Part shown: piece after piece, positions 26,205 through 35,483 of the stretch | Layout of the letters: each line of letters starts with the position of its first letter | How positions within the stretch are numbered: the first letter of the stretch is position 1 | Source: Pareuzebyella sediminis | GTDB taxonomy: Bacteria; Bacteroidota; Bacteroidia; Flavobacteriales; Flavobacteriaceae | Assembly (NCBI RefSeq): GCF_008367235.1 | Contig: NZ_VTZS01000001.1 | Coordinates: 806,001-870,000, forward strand | Direction: 5' to 3' | DNA length: 64,000 nt | Translations under genes and position numbers: made by a program | The notes under the pieces: model-generated | Seen by the model: the letters and a program-made list of their open reading frames with translations, nothing else | What the model was told of the DNA's origin: nothing | Databases searched by the model: none

Positions 26205-26447
26205 GATCTTAATTTTTTAAAGGTTAATACATCGACAAACTAACCCCTCAAACATTGTATGGTGATCACAAAAAGATAAAATTTAAAATGGTTTTGTAAG
26301 GATTTTGTGAACTTTTCGGCTATTGAAGGAGTCAAGGCATTGATTTACAACCTAAAAAGTGGCATATCGCCTTATTTATCCCCTTTTTGACAATTTATAA
26401 CGATGTGATATTCATGTGATACTTTTTTCCGTCATTAGCTATTGAAT

Positions 26448-27146
26448 ATGAAAGAAATTTTGATCATTGAGGATGATTACGAGATCATCAAACTTTTAGA
26501 GATACATCTGACCGACCTTATATACAAAACCTCAAAGGCAACGGATGGTGCACAAGGTTTAAAAATGGCCTTGGATCACGATTACGACCTGGTACTTTTA
26601 GACTTGACCTTGCCCACCATGGATGGGGTAGAAATTTGTAAAAAGTTACGCGCAAAAAAAAATACGCCCGTAATCATGCTGACGGCCAAGTCCGAAGAGA
26701 TTGACCGGGTACTCGGTCTTGAGATCGGAGCTGATGATTATATCACTAAACCCTTTAGTATTCGAGAATTGCTTGCAAGGATCAAAGCGGTTATGCGCAG
26801 GGTCAATAGCCAAAAAGTTAGTCGTGAGAATAGCGCTACACTTAGTTTTGAAGGTCTTTTTATCGATATCGACAAGAGAAAAGTAATGCTTGGGGAAAAA
26901 AAAGTGGAACTCTCGCCCAAAGAATTCGAGCTTTTGGTATTAATGGCTTCAAACCCAGGTAGAAACTATACCCGAACAGAATTATTGAATGTAATATGGG
27001 GCTACAATTTTCACGGGTATGAACATACGGTCAATTCACATATCAACAGATTGAGGGCTAAAATTGAATCGGATATGGCCAACCCGAACTACATTTTGAC
27101 CACTTGGGGTGTAGGATATAAGTTTAATGAAGAGATAGGAGTATGA
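26448..27146 (+). CDS. OmpR-family DNA-binding response regulator
   Basis: A receiver domain (Glu8-Asp9-Asp10, phosphoacceptor Asp52 in LVLLDLTLP, Lys in DYITKPFS) followed by an OmpR-type winged helix (LSPKEFELLVLMASNPGRNYTRTELL, HTVNSHINRLRAKI, TTWGVGYKF). I start at ATG 26448; a TTG two codons earlier is possible. It overlaps the histidine kinase gene by 4 bp, so they form a two-component pair. The spondin-domain lipoprotein next door is a candidate target. Confidence 0.93.
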   Translation: MKEILIIEDDYEIIKLLEIHLTDLIYKTSKATDGAQGLKMALDHDYDLVLLDLTLPTMDGVEICKKLRAKKNTPVIMLTAKSEEIDRVLGLEIGADDYITKPFSIRELLARIKAVMRRVNSQKVSRENSATLSFEGLFIDIDKRKVMLGEKKVELSPKEFELLVLMASNPGRNYTRTELLNVIWGYNFHGYEHTVNSHINRLRAKIESDMANPNYILTTWGVGYKFNEEIGV

Positions 27147-28642
27147 AGAAGACCGAAAAAACACTGACTCCAAAATTGGTCAAAAAATTGTGGATTGCCT
27201 TTGTGCTCTTAGTTCTACTCATGGGAGCTTCCTTTATATTTATAACCGGATACTTTGCCAACAAGTACAGTCAAGAAACTACACAAAGGGTCAATGCCGA
27301 TGTCGCTCATCACGTAATTGCCGAGAAATTCACCAATGCATCCCCATTTCTAGAAGATGGAAGTGTCAACAAGCCGCTTTTCGGGGATCTCATGCACGAC
27401 ATGATGGCGGTAAACCAAAGTATAGAAGTTTATCTTTTAGATGAGGCGGGCAACATCCTTTATTCGGTAGTTCTAGACCCTTCCGATAAGCATGCCATGC
27501 ATAAGGTCTCCCTTGCACCTATAGCCACTTTTATTGATAATAAGGGTGAAAAGTTCGTCTTAGGTGACGATCCCCGAAATCCTGGCGAACAAAAGATATT
27601 TTCTGCAGCGCCTTATGCTATCGATAATCGCGAAGGATATATTTACATCATACTAGCCGGGGAAAAGTTTAAAGAAATTAGCAATAACCTTTTAGGGCAA
27701 TATTTTGCCAAACTGGGAATTGGAGCTACGGTTCTGACTACGATTTTCTCCGCACTTATCGGTTTATTGGCTATTTGGTTCCTAACAAAAAATCTAAGGT
27801 TGATGACGCGTACGGTGCGAAAATTTCAGGAAGGAGATCTGAAGGCACGTATAGAAAAGCCAGAGACGTCGGATATCGAGGTCTTTGCCAAGTCTTTTAA
27901 TGAGATGGCCGACACTATTGTAGGCAACATGGATAAGATGAAATCTGTGGATCTTTTACGAAGAGAATTGATTGCCAATGTTTCACACGATCTTCGAACA
28001 CCTTTATCTGTTTTAAAAGGCTATATCGAAACCTTACAAATAAAAAGGGATACACTTTCGGAAGCTGAAAAGGAAGAATATTTGCAGATTACGCATGACA
28101 ACGTAGATAAGCTGTCAAATTTGATCAACCAACTGTTCGAGTACTCCAAACTGGAAGCGGAACAAGTAGTTCCGGTAAAAGAACCCTTTTCAATCACTGA
28201 ACTTTCACACGATCTTATTGCCAAATTCAAGGTGATTGCCGAACAAAAACAAATTACGTTGGAGCTGGATAATCCGGAAGAGAATTCGATGGTTTTCGCC
28301 GATGTGAGCCTAGTTGAACGAGCCTTGCAAAACCTGATCGAAAATGCCATAAAATATACCGAGGCCAGCGGAAAAGTGACCCTCTCGCTTACGAAGAAGG
28401 GCGAAAGCGTTGAAATTAATATTACCGATACAGGTACGGGCATTCCGGTAAACGAGCAGCCTTTCATTTTCGACCGCTATAAACAAGTCGCCAAAAACAC
28501 GACAAAACATCAAGGCCATGGTCTAGGTCTCGCTATAGTGAAGAAAATCATGGACCTACATGATACAACCATTACCGTATTGAGCAAACCTCGGCAAGGA
28601 AGTTCGTTTATATTCAAACTACCCGCCTATCAGGTTTCGTAA
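27143..28642 (+). CDS. Sensor histidine kinase with HAMP domain
   Basis: The 499-aa inner-membrane kinase has two membrane helices (about residues 15-35 and 190-212) flanking a periplasmic sensor of about 150 residues, then a HAMP linker (TVRKFQEGDLKARIEKPETSD), a HisKA domain with His282 in ANVSHDLRTPLSVL, and an ATPase domain with N box NLIENAIKYTE, GTGIP and GHGLGLAIVKKI. The signal is unknown. It is the partner of the overlapping OmpR-type regulator. Confidence 0.93.
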   Translation: MKKTEKTLTPKLVKKLWIAFVLLVLLMGASFIFITGYFANKYSQETTQRVNADVAHHVIAEKFTNASPFLEDGSVNKPLFGDLMHDMMAVNQSIEVYLLDEAGNILYSVVLDPSDKHAMHKVSLAPIATFIDNKGEKFVLGDDPRNPGEQKIFSAAPYAIDNREGYIYIILAGEKFKEISNNLLGQYFAKLGIGATVLTTIFSALIGLLAIWFLTKNLRLMTRTVRKFQEGDLKARIEKPETSDIEVFAKSFNEMADTIVGNMDKMKSVDLLRRELIANVSHDLRTPLSVLKGYIETLQIKRDTLSEAEKEEYLQITHDNVDKLSNLINQLFEYSKLEAEQVVPVKEPFSITELSHDLIAKFKVIAEQKQITLELDNPEENSMVFADVSLVERALQNLIENAIKYTEASGKVTLSLTKKGESVEINITDTGTGIPVNEQPFIFDRYKQVAKNTTKHQGHGLGLAIVKKIMDLHDTTITVLSKPRQGSSFIFKLPAYQVS

Positions 28643-28666
28643 ACGCAAAGAGACAGAATATTTTTA

Positions 28667-30136
28667 TTAAAGCCCGCTTATGAAGCTACCGTACAAATCT
28701 TTGAATTGATAGCCCTCGGTAAAACGATGTTTGCTTAACTTTTTATGGGAAACCAACCCCCAAAGAACCAGCTCCTTTAGAAAGTACACATCTTTTTTTG
28801 GGAAATCGGGCTGATATTTTTCTACCAATCGGTTCAACGCCGGAATGCTGTCTAGCGTGCGTTTATATTCTTCATTGGTAAAGTCATCGAGCAATTCAAA
28901 GCCTTGTCCTTGAAAAAACCACTGAAGCACATCGTCGTACGGCGTTTCAGCATCTTTTTTTTCTAGCTTATCGATTTTTGGAAAATACTCTGGAAACATG
29001 GATTTAACGGCGTCATCGACGAGTATTTCGGCGACACTACCGGCACCCTCCTGTTCACCTTCATATACCAATTCTATTTTACCGGTAATCGCAGGTACGA
29101 CCCCCATGAAATCACTCAAACGAACCGTGGTCGTATCGGAACCGGTCATTAAAGATCTTCTTTCGGCACTACTTAACAAGTTTTCGAAAGCGGTTATACT
29201 TGTTCTGGCACTAACACCACTTTTGGCATCCACATATTCGCTCTTTCTTGCCTCGAAACTGATCTGTTCCAATAGGTCTTTGGCTATATCGGGCACATAT
29301 ATGGATTCGGCCTGTCGAGTATCCAAATTGGACTCTTGCTCGGTGATCTTCCGCGCGGTCTGGATATCATCGGGATAGTGCGTAAGTATTTGAGAACCTA
29401 TTCTATCCTTTAATGGTGTCACAATACTTCCCCGGTTGGTATAATCTTCTGGGTTGGCAGTAAACACAAATTGAATATCCAAGGGAAGTCTTAGTTTAAA
29501 ACCCCGTATCTGTATATCGCCTTCTTCCAAAATATTAAATAGAGAGACCTGAATGCGTGCCTGCAGGTCGGGTAACTCATTAATAACAAAAATGCATCGG
29601 TTGGCGCGAGGAATCATCCCAAAATGTATAACCCGATCATCGGCATAGCTCAGTTTTAGATTTGCCGCCTTAATAGGGTCAACATCTCCGATCAAATCAG
29701 CTACAGTCACATCGGGTGTCGCTAACTTTTCAGCAAATCGCTCATTTCTATGAAGCCAAGAGATCGGGGTATGGTCTTCTTTTTCCCTAATAAGTTCTAT
29801 GGCATACCGAGACATAGGATTCAACGGATCGTCGTTGATTTCTGAACCTTCAACAATGGGTATCCATTCATCCAGTAGATTGACCATAAGGCGCGCCAAT
29901 CTGGTCTTGGCCTGTCCCCTAAGTCCTAATAAATTAATGTTATGCCGTGATAATAAAGCTCTTTCCAACTCGGGAAGAACCGAATTTTCATAACCCCACA
30001 CCCCAGGAAAAGTTTCTTCCCCGACCTTTATCTTCTCGATAAGGTTATTACGTAATTCATCTTTTATACTTCTTGTTTGGTACCCCGCCTTTTTTAATTC
30101 ACCTAGCGTACCGATTTCCCTTGGGTTCAATTTCAT
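28667..30136 (-). CDS. AAA+ ATPase, magnesium-chelatase ChlI/MoxR-like
   Basis: A 489-aa AAA+ protein of the kind annotated as magnesium chelatase in Bacteroidetes. The nucleotide-binding loop is atypical: GLRGQAKT has Ala where Walker A usually has the last Gly, and the Walker B position reads CIFVINELPDL with Asn-Glu in place of Asp-Glu. Sensor-like FVFTANPEDYTNRG is present. It lies downstream of a VWA-domain gene on the same strand, so the two probably form a MoxR/VWA-type chaperone pair like RavA-ViaA or ChlI-ChlD. No chlorophyll genes are nearby, so metal chelation is unlikely. Confidence 0.85.
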   Translation of the reverse strand: MKLNPREIGTLGELKKAGYQTRSIKDELRNNLIEKIKVGEETFPGVWGYENSVLPELERALLSRHNINLLGLRGQAKTRLARLMVNLLDEWIPIVEGSEINDDPLNPMSRYAIELIREKEDHTPISWLHRNERFAEKLATPDVTVADLIGDVDPIKAANLKLSYADDRVIHFGMIPRANRCIFVINELPDLQARIQVSLFNILEEGDIQIRGFKLRLPLDIQFVFTANPEDYTNRGSIVTPLKDRIGSQILTHYPDDIQTARKITEQESNLDTRQAESIYVPDIAKDLLEQISFEARKSEYVDAKSGVSARTSITAFENLLSSAERRSLMTGSDTTTVRLSDFMGVVPAITGKIELVYEGEQEGAGSVAEILVDDAVKSMFPEYFPKIDKLEKKDAETPYDDVLQWFFQGQGFELLDDFTNEEYKRTLDSIPALNRLVEKYQPDFPKKDVYFLKELVLWGLVSHKKLSKHRFTEGYQFKDLYGSFISGL

Positions 30137-30251
30137 ATAATGTATTAATCAAATGATAATAATTCAGGTTCTAGAAAAATGTTCTAATTTAGTTTCAATT
30201 CTTATATAACTGTTGTACAAGGATAAATAATCAATGAACTAAAGTTATAAT

Positions 30252-30443
30252 TTAAATTTTTAAGAGCCATAGTTTTTGATTTTGAACAGTAGTTAAGAAG
30301 GCTTCAATTCCGTATACACGAAGGTGAAGATAACCTAATCGCAAATGTGCTTTAGGACTTAACCATTCCGGTTCGAAAAGGTAAATCTCAAATTGTCGTC
30401 TAAATTTCGATTCCCTCAATTTGAAGAATTTCACCATTGTCAT
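30252..30443 (-). CDS. Possible small basic protein (63 aa) between the AAA+ and VWA genes
   Basis: A short frame in the 348-bp gap between the two partner genes. The main support is an unusually good ribosome-binding site: AAAGGAGAG ends 7 bases before the ATG, in a genome that rarely uses Shine-Dalgarno sites. The product is basic and aromatic (KFFKLRESKFRRQFEIYLFEP near the start), with no signal or membrane segment. It resembles nothing I know. It could be a real small gene of this operon or chance. The remaining 115 bases of the gap up to the AAA+ start hold nothing I can name. Confidence 0.35.
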   Translation of the reverse strand: MTMVKFFKLRESKFRRQFEIYLFEPEWLSPKAHLRLGYLHLRVYGIEAFLTTVQNQKLWLLKI

Positions 30444-30484
30444 AGACTTACTCTCCTTTATTGACTAAATAGGTTTGACCTATT

Positions 30485-31645
30485 TTATTTTAACCTTTTT
30501 CGTCTATTAGACTCATAATCTTCGAATATCATTTCACCCAAGCCCTTTAATCCTGTAAAAAACGCTTTTCCTTTGTTGGCCTCGGTAAAATGACGTACAA
30601 ACTGCATGAGATAAGGGTCTTGAGCAATCATAAATGTCGTTATGGGGATATGAAGTTTTCTTGCCTGCCGTGCCATATTGTAACACTTTTCGACAATGTA
30701 CTCATCGAGCCCAACACTGTTCTTATAATAGTTTCCGTCAGGAAGACGAAGACAACTCGGCTTACCATCGGTAATCATAAAAATCTGCTTGTTGGTGTTG
30801 CGCTTTCTACGCAACATATCCATTGCCAATCGCAATCCAGCCACTGTGTTGGTATGATACGGCCCCACACGCAGATAAGGTAATTCTTTAATCGATATGG
30901 GCCAGGCATCATTGCCAAAAACCAATATATCTAATGTATCTTTTGGATATCTAGTGGTGATAAGTTCGGCCAAGGCCATGGCCACTTTTTTAGCAGGAGT
31001 TATTCGGTCTTCCCCATACAAGATCATACTATGACTAATGTCGATCATTAAGACCGTGCTCATTTGAGCCTTATATTGGGTGTCTTCTACGACTAAATCT
31101 TCTTCATTGAGGGAAAAGCTGCCGATACCATGATTGATTTGGGCATTTTTAAGACTTTCGGTCATCGAGATATGCTCAAGACCATCTCCGTAGCGATATT
31201 CCCTGAAGTCTCCTGTATGTTCGTCACCCTGACCAGATTTCCCTGTTTTATGGTTTCCGGCACCGCTACGTTTTAATTTACCGAATATTTGATCGAGAGC
31301 ACGTTTACGGATGATACGTTCCATCTTTGCCGTAATCGAAATATTTGCCTTTCCATCCCCTTCATCGCCTTCTTGACCTTCCCCGGCATCCGCGCCACCA
31401 TCCTCAAACTCCTCTCGAATATAGCCTTTGGCCTTTAGTTCTTCTATAAAGTCGTCAATCGTATACTCATCGTCGGTAAGTTCATATTCCTTATCCAGTT
31501 CGCGCAGCCATTCAATGGCTTCATCAAAATCACCCGAAGTATGGGTAATAAGCTCTTGAAAAATATCAAAAAGTTTTTCAAAAGGAGTCTGTTCCGGAGC
31601 TTCGTAGGTAGCAAAGCGAAAACCTTTTCTTGTATTCATAGCCAT
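30485..31645 (-). CDS. VWA-domain protein, partner of the AAA+ ATPase
   Basis: The 386-aa protein has an acidic N-terminal half (IEWLRELDKEYELTDDEYTIDDF, a Gly/Asp/Glu-rich segment near residue 100) and a C-terminal von Willebrand A domain. The metal-ion-dependent adhesion site is intact: DISHSMIL (DxSxS), a Thr in HTNTVAGL and Asp in MITDGKPS. VWA partners of MoxR/ChlI ATPases recruit substrates. The start could be either of two close ATGs (31645 or 31639). Confidence 0.87.
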   Translation of the reverse strand: MAMNTRKGFRFATYEAPEQTPFEKLFDIFQELITHTSGDFDEAIEWLRELDKEYELTDDEYTIDDFIEELKAKGYIREEFEDGGADAGEGQEGDEGDGKANISITAKMERIIRKRALDQIFGKLKRSGAGNHKTGKSGQGDEHTGDFREYRYGDGLEHISMTESLKNAQINHGIGSFSLNEEDLVVEDTQYKAQMSTVLMIDISHSMILYGEDRITPAKKVAMALAELITTRYPKDTLDILVFGNDAWPISIKELPYLRVGPYHTNTVAGLRLAMDMLRRKRNTNKQIFMITDGKPSCLRLPDGNYYKNSVGLDEYIVEKCYNMARQARKLHIPITTFMIAQDPYLMQFVRHFTEANKGKAFFTGLKGLGEMIFEDYESNRRKRLK

Positions 31646-31759
31646 TACATAAAAGTAACGTTTTTAGCTATGAAAAACTCAATTTTAAGAAATGTTAACG
31701 GTTCATCCCATCAGAAGAACGGCAAGCACAGCTCTTTGATATAGATTATAGGCTAAAAG

Positions 31760-33157
31760 TTATTCTACGATGGCCAAAGCGTCGGTACTCTTCCAGGATC
31801 CGCGGGTGAAATCGGGAAACTCTTGAGGTGCTCCATTGGCCGCAACAGAAGCCTCACTTAAAGGTCCGACCGCACTCCAAAGACAACCTTCGTAGAGGTT
31901 TTGGTCTAGCGGCTCTCCTTTTCTTAAACATTCCACTATTCGGTATCGCATCATGAAATCCATACCTCCATGGCCTCCCATCTTCTTGGCCAGTTCGCCC
32001 AATCTTTTATATAGGGGATGCTCGTACTTCTCATATATTTTTTGGAGATCTTCTCCTTCGGCCCATTCGTGGTGACTCTCCGTAGCCCCTTCTACTCCGC
32101 CTTCCAGCGCTATACGCGTAGGGAAACTGGCTAATGTACCATTGGTGCCTTGAATGAGGTTTAAACGGGTATACGGTCTTGGACTCGTCTCGTCCCACTG
32201 TACCATAATCGTGCGACCAAGGTCGGTTTTAATGATCGAAGTGTTGATATCGCCACCTTTAAAATTCAATTGATTCCATTTATGGTCCGCAGGGAAATTT
32301 TCTTTTGCATATAGTGCTCGACCCTTTGCTGGGGATGAGAAGGAATTTAAATACTTGAAATTGTCTTCTCCTCTGGCCAGATTCATATACTGGGCAACGG
32401 GTCCCAAACCATGGGTCGGATAAAGATTACCGTTTCGTTCGGCATACTCATAGGTTCTCCATGAACCCGTACCTCGCTCCACTTCGTTCATTTGCCCTCT
32501 TAATTCATGAATATAGGCAGCTTCGCCATGCAAAAGTTCACCGATGACCCCCTGACGGCACATATTAAGATATAAGAGTTCTTCTCGTCCATAGTTAACA
32601 TTCTCCATCATCATGCAGTGCTTCTTCGTTTTCTCCGAAGTATCTACCAACTGCCACATTTCGTCAATGGTCAAAGCGAGAGGAACTTCAACAAAAGCAT
32701 GGGAACCGGCATTCATAGCACCCAATGCCATCGATGCGTGTACTTCCCAAGGTGTGGCAATGACCACGGCATCCGGTTTTTGCTCTTCCAACATTTTTTT
32801 CCAATCATTTTCACCGTTGGTATAAAGCTTTATGTTCTTATGCCTTTCACCCTTTCCATGTTCTTTGCAAACCTTCTCCGACTTTTTGGCCAAATCGTCA
32901 TATAAATCACAAATAGCAACAACCTCTGTGCCCTCTATGGCCGCAAATTGGCTTGCATGCCCTGAACCTCTTGCGCCAACTCCAATAAAAGCAATGCGAA
33001 CGGTGTCTAATTTAGGTGCTGCGAACCCCCCCATATAAACAGCTTCTGAAGGTCTGTTGGTGGAGAATAAGTTTGCTTTTGAAAGGTTTGGGGTCAAAGC
33101 TATGCCCGCGCCTACTAAAGAGGTCTTTTTAATAAAATTTCTTCTATTTGAATTCAT
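31760..33157 (-). CDS. Gfo/Idh/MocA oxidoreductase, GH109-like, Tat-exported
   Basis: The 465-aa protein starts, in my choice, at ATG 33157, which gives a twin-arginine-type signal: NRRNFIKKTSLVG followed by a hydrophobic stretch. An upstream in-frame start would bury it. The NAD-binding fold is seen in VRIAFIGVGARGSGH, and VVAICDLYDD and EVPLALTIDE follow. THGLGPVAQYM and GGHGGMDFMM match family GH109, whose members remove alpha-N-acetylgalactosamine with a bound NAD. The prediction is an exported NAD-dependent glycosidase or related oxidoreductase acting on sugars in the periplasm. Confidence 0.87.
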   Translation of the reverse strand: MNSNRRNFIKKTSLVGAGIALTPNLSKANLFSTNRPSEAVYMGGFAAPKLDTVRIAFIGVGARGSGHASQFAAIEGTEVVAICDLYDDLAKKSEKVCKEHGKGERHKNIKLYTNGENDWKKMLEEQKPDAVVIATPWEVHASMALGAMNAGSHAFVEVPLALTIDEMWQLVDTSEKTKKHCMMMENVNYGREELLYLNMCRQGVIGELLHGEAAYIHELRGQMNEVERGTGSWRTYEYAERNGNLYPTHGLGPVAQYMNLARGEDNFKYLNSFSSPAKGRALYAKENFPADHKWNQLNFKGGDINTSIIKTDLGRTIMVQWDETSPRPYTRLNLIQGTNGTLASFPTRIALEGGVEGATESHHEWAEGEDLQKIYEKYEHPLYKRLGELAKKMGGHGGMDFMMRYRIVECLRKGEPLDQNLYEGCLWSAVGPLSEASVAANGAPQEFPDFTRGSWKSTDALAIVE

Positions 33158-33328
33158 ACGATATATTTTGGGAGGTATGCCCTTGATTATTGTTCTCACA
33201 AGATAAAAAAGTTTTGGCAAAAAACAGCACTATCAAAACAGTTAAAGAACTGTTTGTAGGCGCAATATTACTTTTTAGTAACTTCAAGGCCCCCAAACCC
33301 CTGAAAAGGAGAGATCAGCACAAGCTTT

Positions 33329-34135
33329 ATGGTCGAGAAACAGTGTATCGGATTCATGAGTACCCCCCCGTTATGGGTCAATGCGCAATTTGGGGTGGTT
33401 CAATTCGAATTTCCTGAAATCGACTTAAAAAGATTTCGACCAGATCCCATTCCAACCAATCTGCGTCTGGGTCATCAAATCGAATACATTTTTGCTCAGC
33501 TCATCGAGAACTCGGTCAACTACAGCATAGCTGTACAAAATCTTCTTGTAAAAAAAGATCTTAGAACCGTGGGCGAAATTGACTTCATACTAGTCAAATC
33601 GGATACCAATCAATTAGTACATGTAGAACTCACCTACAAATTCTACATCATAGATCCTCTAATATCAGAACCTGTACATCGTTTGATGGGACCTAATAAA
33701 AGGGATATGTTCTTCACCAAACTTGAAAAAATAAAAACCCAGCAGTTCAAGCTTTTGCATACAAAAGAGGGTATTGAGGCCTTGCGCCCCTTTAGTATCA
33801 ACCCTTCGGAACTCGAACATCAGACTTGCTTTAAAGCTCAATTGTTTATTCCTTACCAATATTCGTCTTTAAATATACGCCCTTTGAATCAACGCTGCGT
33901 AAGCGGTTTTTGGTTGAATTTTGACCAATTTAGGCTTTCCGAATTTCAAGAACATTCCTACTATATTCCAAAAAAATCGGAATGGATAGTCGAGCCCTAT
34001 CTTGAGGTAAAATGGAAGTCACATTACGATACGCTTTTAGATGTCAATGTACGAATGATACAACAAAGCTCTCCGTTGGTTTGGGTAAAGAAACCCAATA
34101 ACCAATTTGAAAAATTCTTTGTGGTTTGGTTTTAG
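33329..34135 (+). CDS. DUF1853 family protein
   Basis: The 268-aa product resembles DUF1853: LRLGHQIEYIFAQLIENS, then TVGEIDFILVKSDTNQLVHVELTYKFYI, an order (glutamate-rich GE-D and E-K pair) reminiscent of restriction-endonuclease-like folds, then GPNKRDMFFTKLEKIKTQQFKLL. The biological role of the family is unknown; a nuclease-like active site (E-D-ExxxK) is my inference. The start is uncertain: ATG 33329 is the first in frame, with AAAGGAGAG 15 bases upstream. It is divergent from the GH109-like gene. Confidence 0.72.
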   Translation: MVEKQCIGFMSTPPLWVNAQFGVVQFEFPEIDLKRFRPDPIPTNLRLGHQIEYIFAQLIENSVNYSIAVQNLLVKKDLRTVGEIDFILVKSDTNQLVHVELTYKFYIIDPLISEPVHRLMGPNKRDMFFTKLEKIKTQQFKLLHTKEGIEALRPFSINPSELEHQTCFKAQLFIPYQYSSLNIRPLNQRCVSGFWLNFDQFRLSEFQEHSYYIPKKSEWIVEPYLEVKWKSHYDTLLDVNVRMIQQSSPLVWVKKPNNQFEKFFVVWF

Positions 34136-34329
34136 AGAATGCGATTGATAAAAAGAAAACTGATCATCGGTGACTTTTTGGCAACAAGATAGATTCGTTA
34201 TACAAGAACCAGCTTCATAAGGAAATTCCAACGCCCCTTAAAACCAATGGTATGTTTTATAGACTCAAAGTCCTTTTTAATCCTCTAATCTTTAAATTTT
34301 CCTCCAAGGAAAAATATTTTTCTAAAAAT

Positions 34330-34355
34330 GCAACTTTTTATGAATACCGTTGTCT
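34330..34355 (+). promoter_or_regulatory. Putative ECF sigma promoter upstream of the sigma gene
   Basis: GCAACTTTTT at 34330-34339 and GTTGTCT at 34349-34355 form a bipartite element with the same spacing (19 bases from G to G) as a copy upstream of the outer-membrane protein gene at 36711. It does not resemble the primary sigma consensus, which suggests that the ECF factor transcribes its own gene. Confidence 0.6.
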
Positions 34356-34401
34356 TTGTTATATAAATGTTGGCTGAGTACGAACAACCATCCCACTTTA
34401 A

Positions 34402-34941
34402 TTGAAAAACGAAATCCGATTTACCCATAAGGCCCTTGTGGAAAAGAGCAAGTCTGGTGACCGAAACGCTCAGTACCAATTGTACGAGTTGTATGTGGAC
34501 GCCATGTATAACATAGGTGTGCGGTTTTTAAAGGTAAAAGAAGACGCAGAAGATATTGTTCAGGACAGTTTTGTGGAAGCTTTCAAAAATATCCACAAAT
34601 TTAGATATGAAAGTACTTTCGGGGCCTGGCTAAAAAGAATAGTGATCAACAGAAGCCTTAACTACTTAAAGATGAAAAAAATACCCTTGACGCCAATCGA
34701 CGAACACGAATATTACTTGTCAGAAGGCATTGAACAGAATAAAGTCAATGAGATGGACATTCACAAGATAAGAACCGGAATTGAGCAACTTCCATCAGGC
34801 TATAGACAAATTATCAATCTCTATTTAATGGAGGGATATGACCATCAGGAAATTGCAGAAGTGTTGGACATCACTGTCTCGACCTCTAAATCACAGTACC
34901 ATAGGGCAAAGAAAAAGCTCATTGAAATCATAAATAAATGA
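34402..34941 (+). CDS. ECF-type RNA polymerase sigma factor
   Basis: The 179-aa protein has only regions 2 and 4, as ECF factors do: QYQLYELYVDAMYNIGVRFL and EDAEDIVQDSFVEAFKNIHKF in region 2, AWLKRIVINRSLNYLK, and region 4 LPSGYRQIINLYLMEGYDHQEIAEVLDI. The only plausible start is TTG 34402, since the next ATG would cut into region 2. The downstream membrane protein overlaps it by 4 bp (ATGA) and may act as anti-sigma. A promoter of the same type as that of a downstream outer-membrane protein suggests autoregulation. Confidence 0.92.
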   Translation: MKNEIRFTHKALVEKSKSGDRNAQYQLYELYVDAMYNIGVRFLKVKEDAEDIVQDSFVEAFKNIHKFRYESTFGAWLKRIVINRSLNYLKMKKIPLTPIDEHEYYLSEGIEQNKVNEMDIHKIRTGIEQLPSGYRQIINLYLMEGYDHQEIAEVLDITVSTSKSQYHRAKKKLIEIINK

Positions 34942-35483
34942 TAATGGATAAATTTGAAAAATACATTCTGGAAAACAGAAAACAATTCGATGTCCATAAG
35001 GCAGATAAAGAAAAGCTCTGGGCCAATATCGAAGAACGTCTTGGCCCCGATTCTAAAGTAATCCCCTTTTGGAAATTTCCCCTATTCAAAATTGCGGCAA
35101 CAGTAGCCGTTATTTTAAGTGTGGCCGGTTTGATCGGTGTCGCCACTTTCGCTCATTCCGGTAGCTTGGAAAGCCCTGTGGTCTCCCAAGAATTACAAGA
35201 TATAGACATGTACTATGCTAATCTGGTATCGTATCAAGTTCGATTGGTAGAGAAGAGTAGCAAACTTTCCGATGCCGACAAAGAAGAGTTTTTATCCTTC
35301 ATGGACGAACTTGACAACGAGCATGAAGAATTACGGCTAGAACTACAGAACAATATCGATAATGAAGCGGTTCTTGAAGCTATCGTAGCCAATTATAAAA
35401 AGCGAATAGAGCTTATTGAGAATCTTTTAAAGCAACTCAACGAACCCAAAGTTATACAAGAAGATTATGGATACACTTTATAA
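34938..35483 (+). CDS. Membrane protein, putative anti-sigma partner
   Basis: The 181-aa protein has a cytoplasmic N-terminal part (about 45 residues), one membrane helix (FKIAATVAVILSVAGLIGVATFA) and a largely helical, charged periplasmic domain (LSDADKEEFLSFMDELDNEHEELRLELQ). That topology, and the ATGA overlap with the sigma gene, fit an anti-sigma factor. I see no zinc-finger or other known anti-sigma motif, so this is inferred from position. A second ATG lies two codons downstream at 34944. Confidence 0.65.
   Translation: MIMDKFEKYILENRKQFDVHKADKEKLWANIEERLGPDSKVIPFWKFPLFKIAATVAVILSVAGLIGVATFAHSGSLESPVVSQELQDIDMYYANLVSYQVRLVEKSSKLSDADKEEFLSFMDELDNEHEELRLELQNNIDNEAVLEAIVANYKKRIELIENLLKQLNEPKVIQEDYGYTL

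Noticed and set aside
34285-34330. Hairpin TTTTCC-TCCAA-GGAAAA as terminator of the DUF1853 gene
   Set aside because: The 6-bp AT-rich stem is weak and the downstream T run is broken, so I do not call it a terminator.
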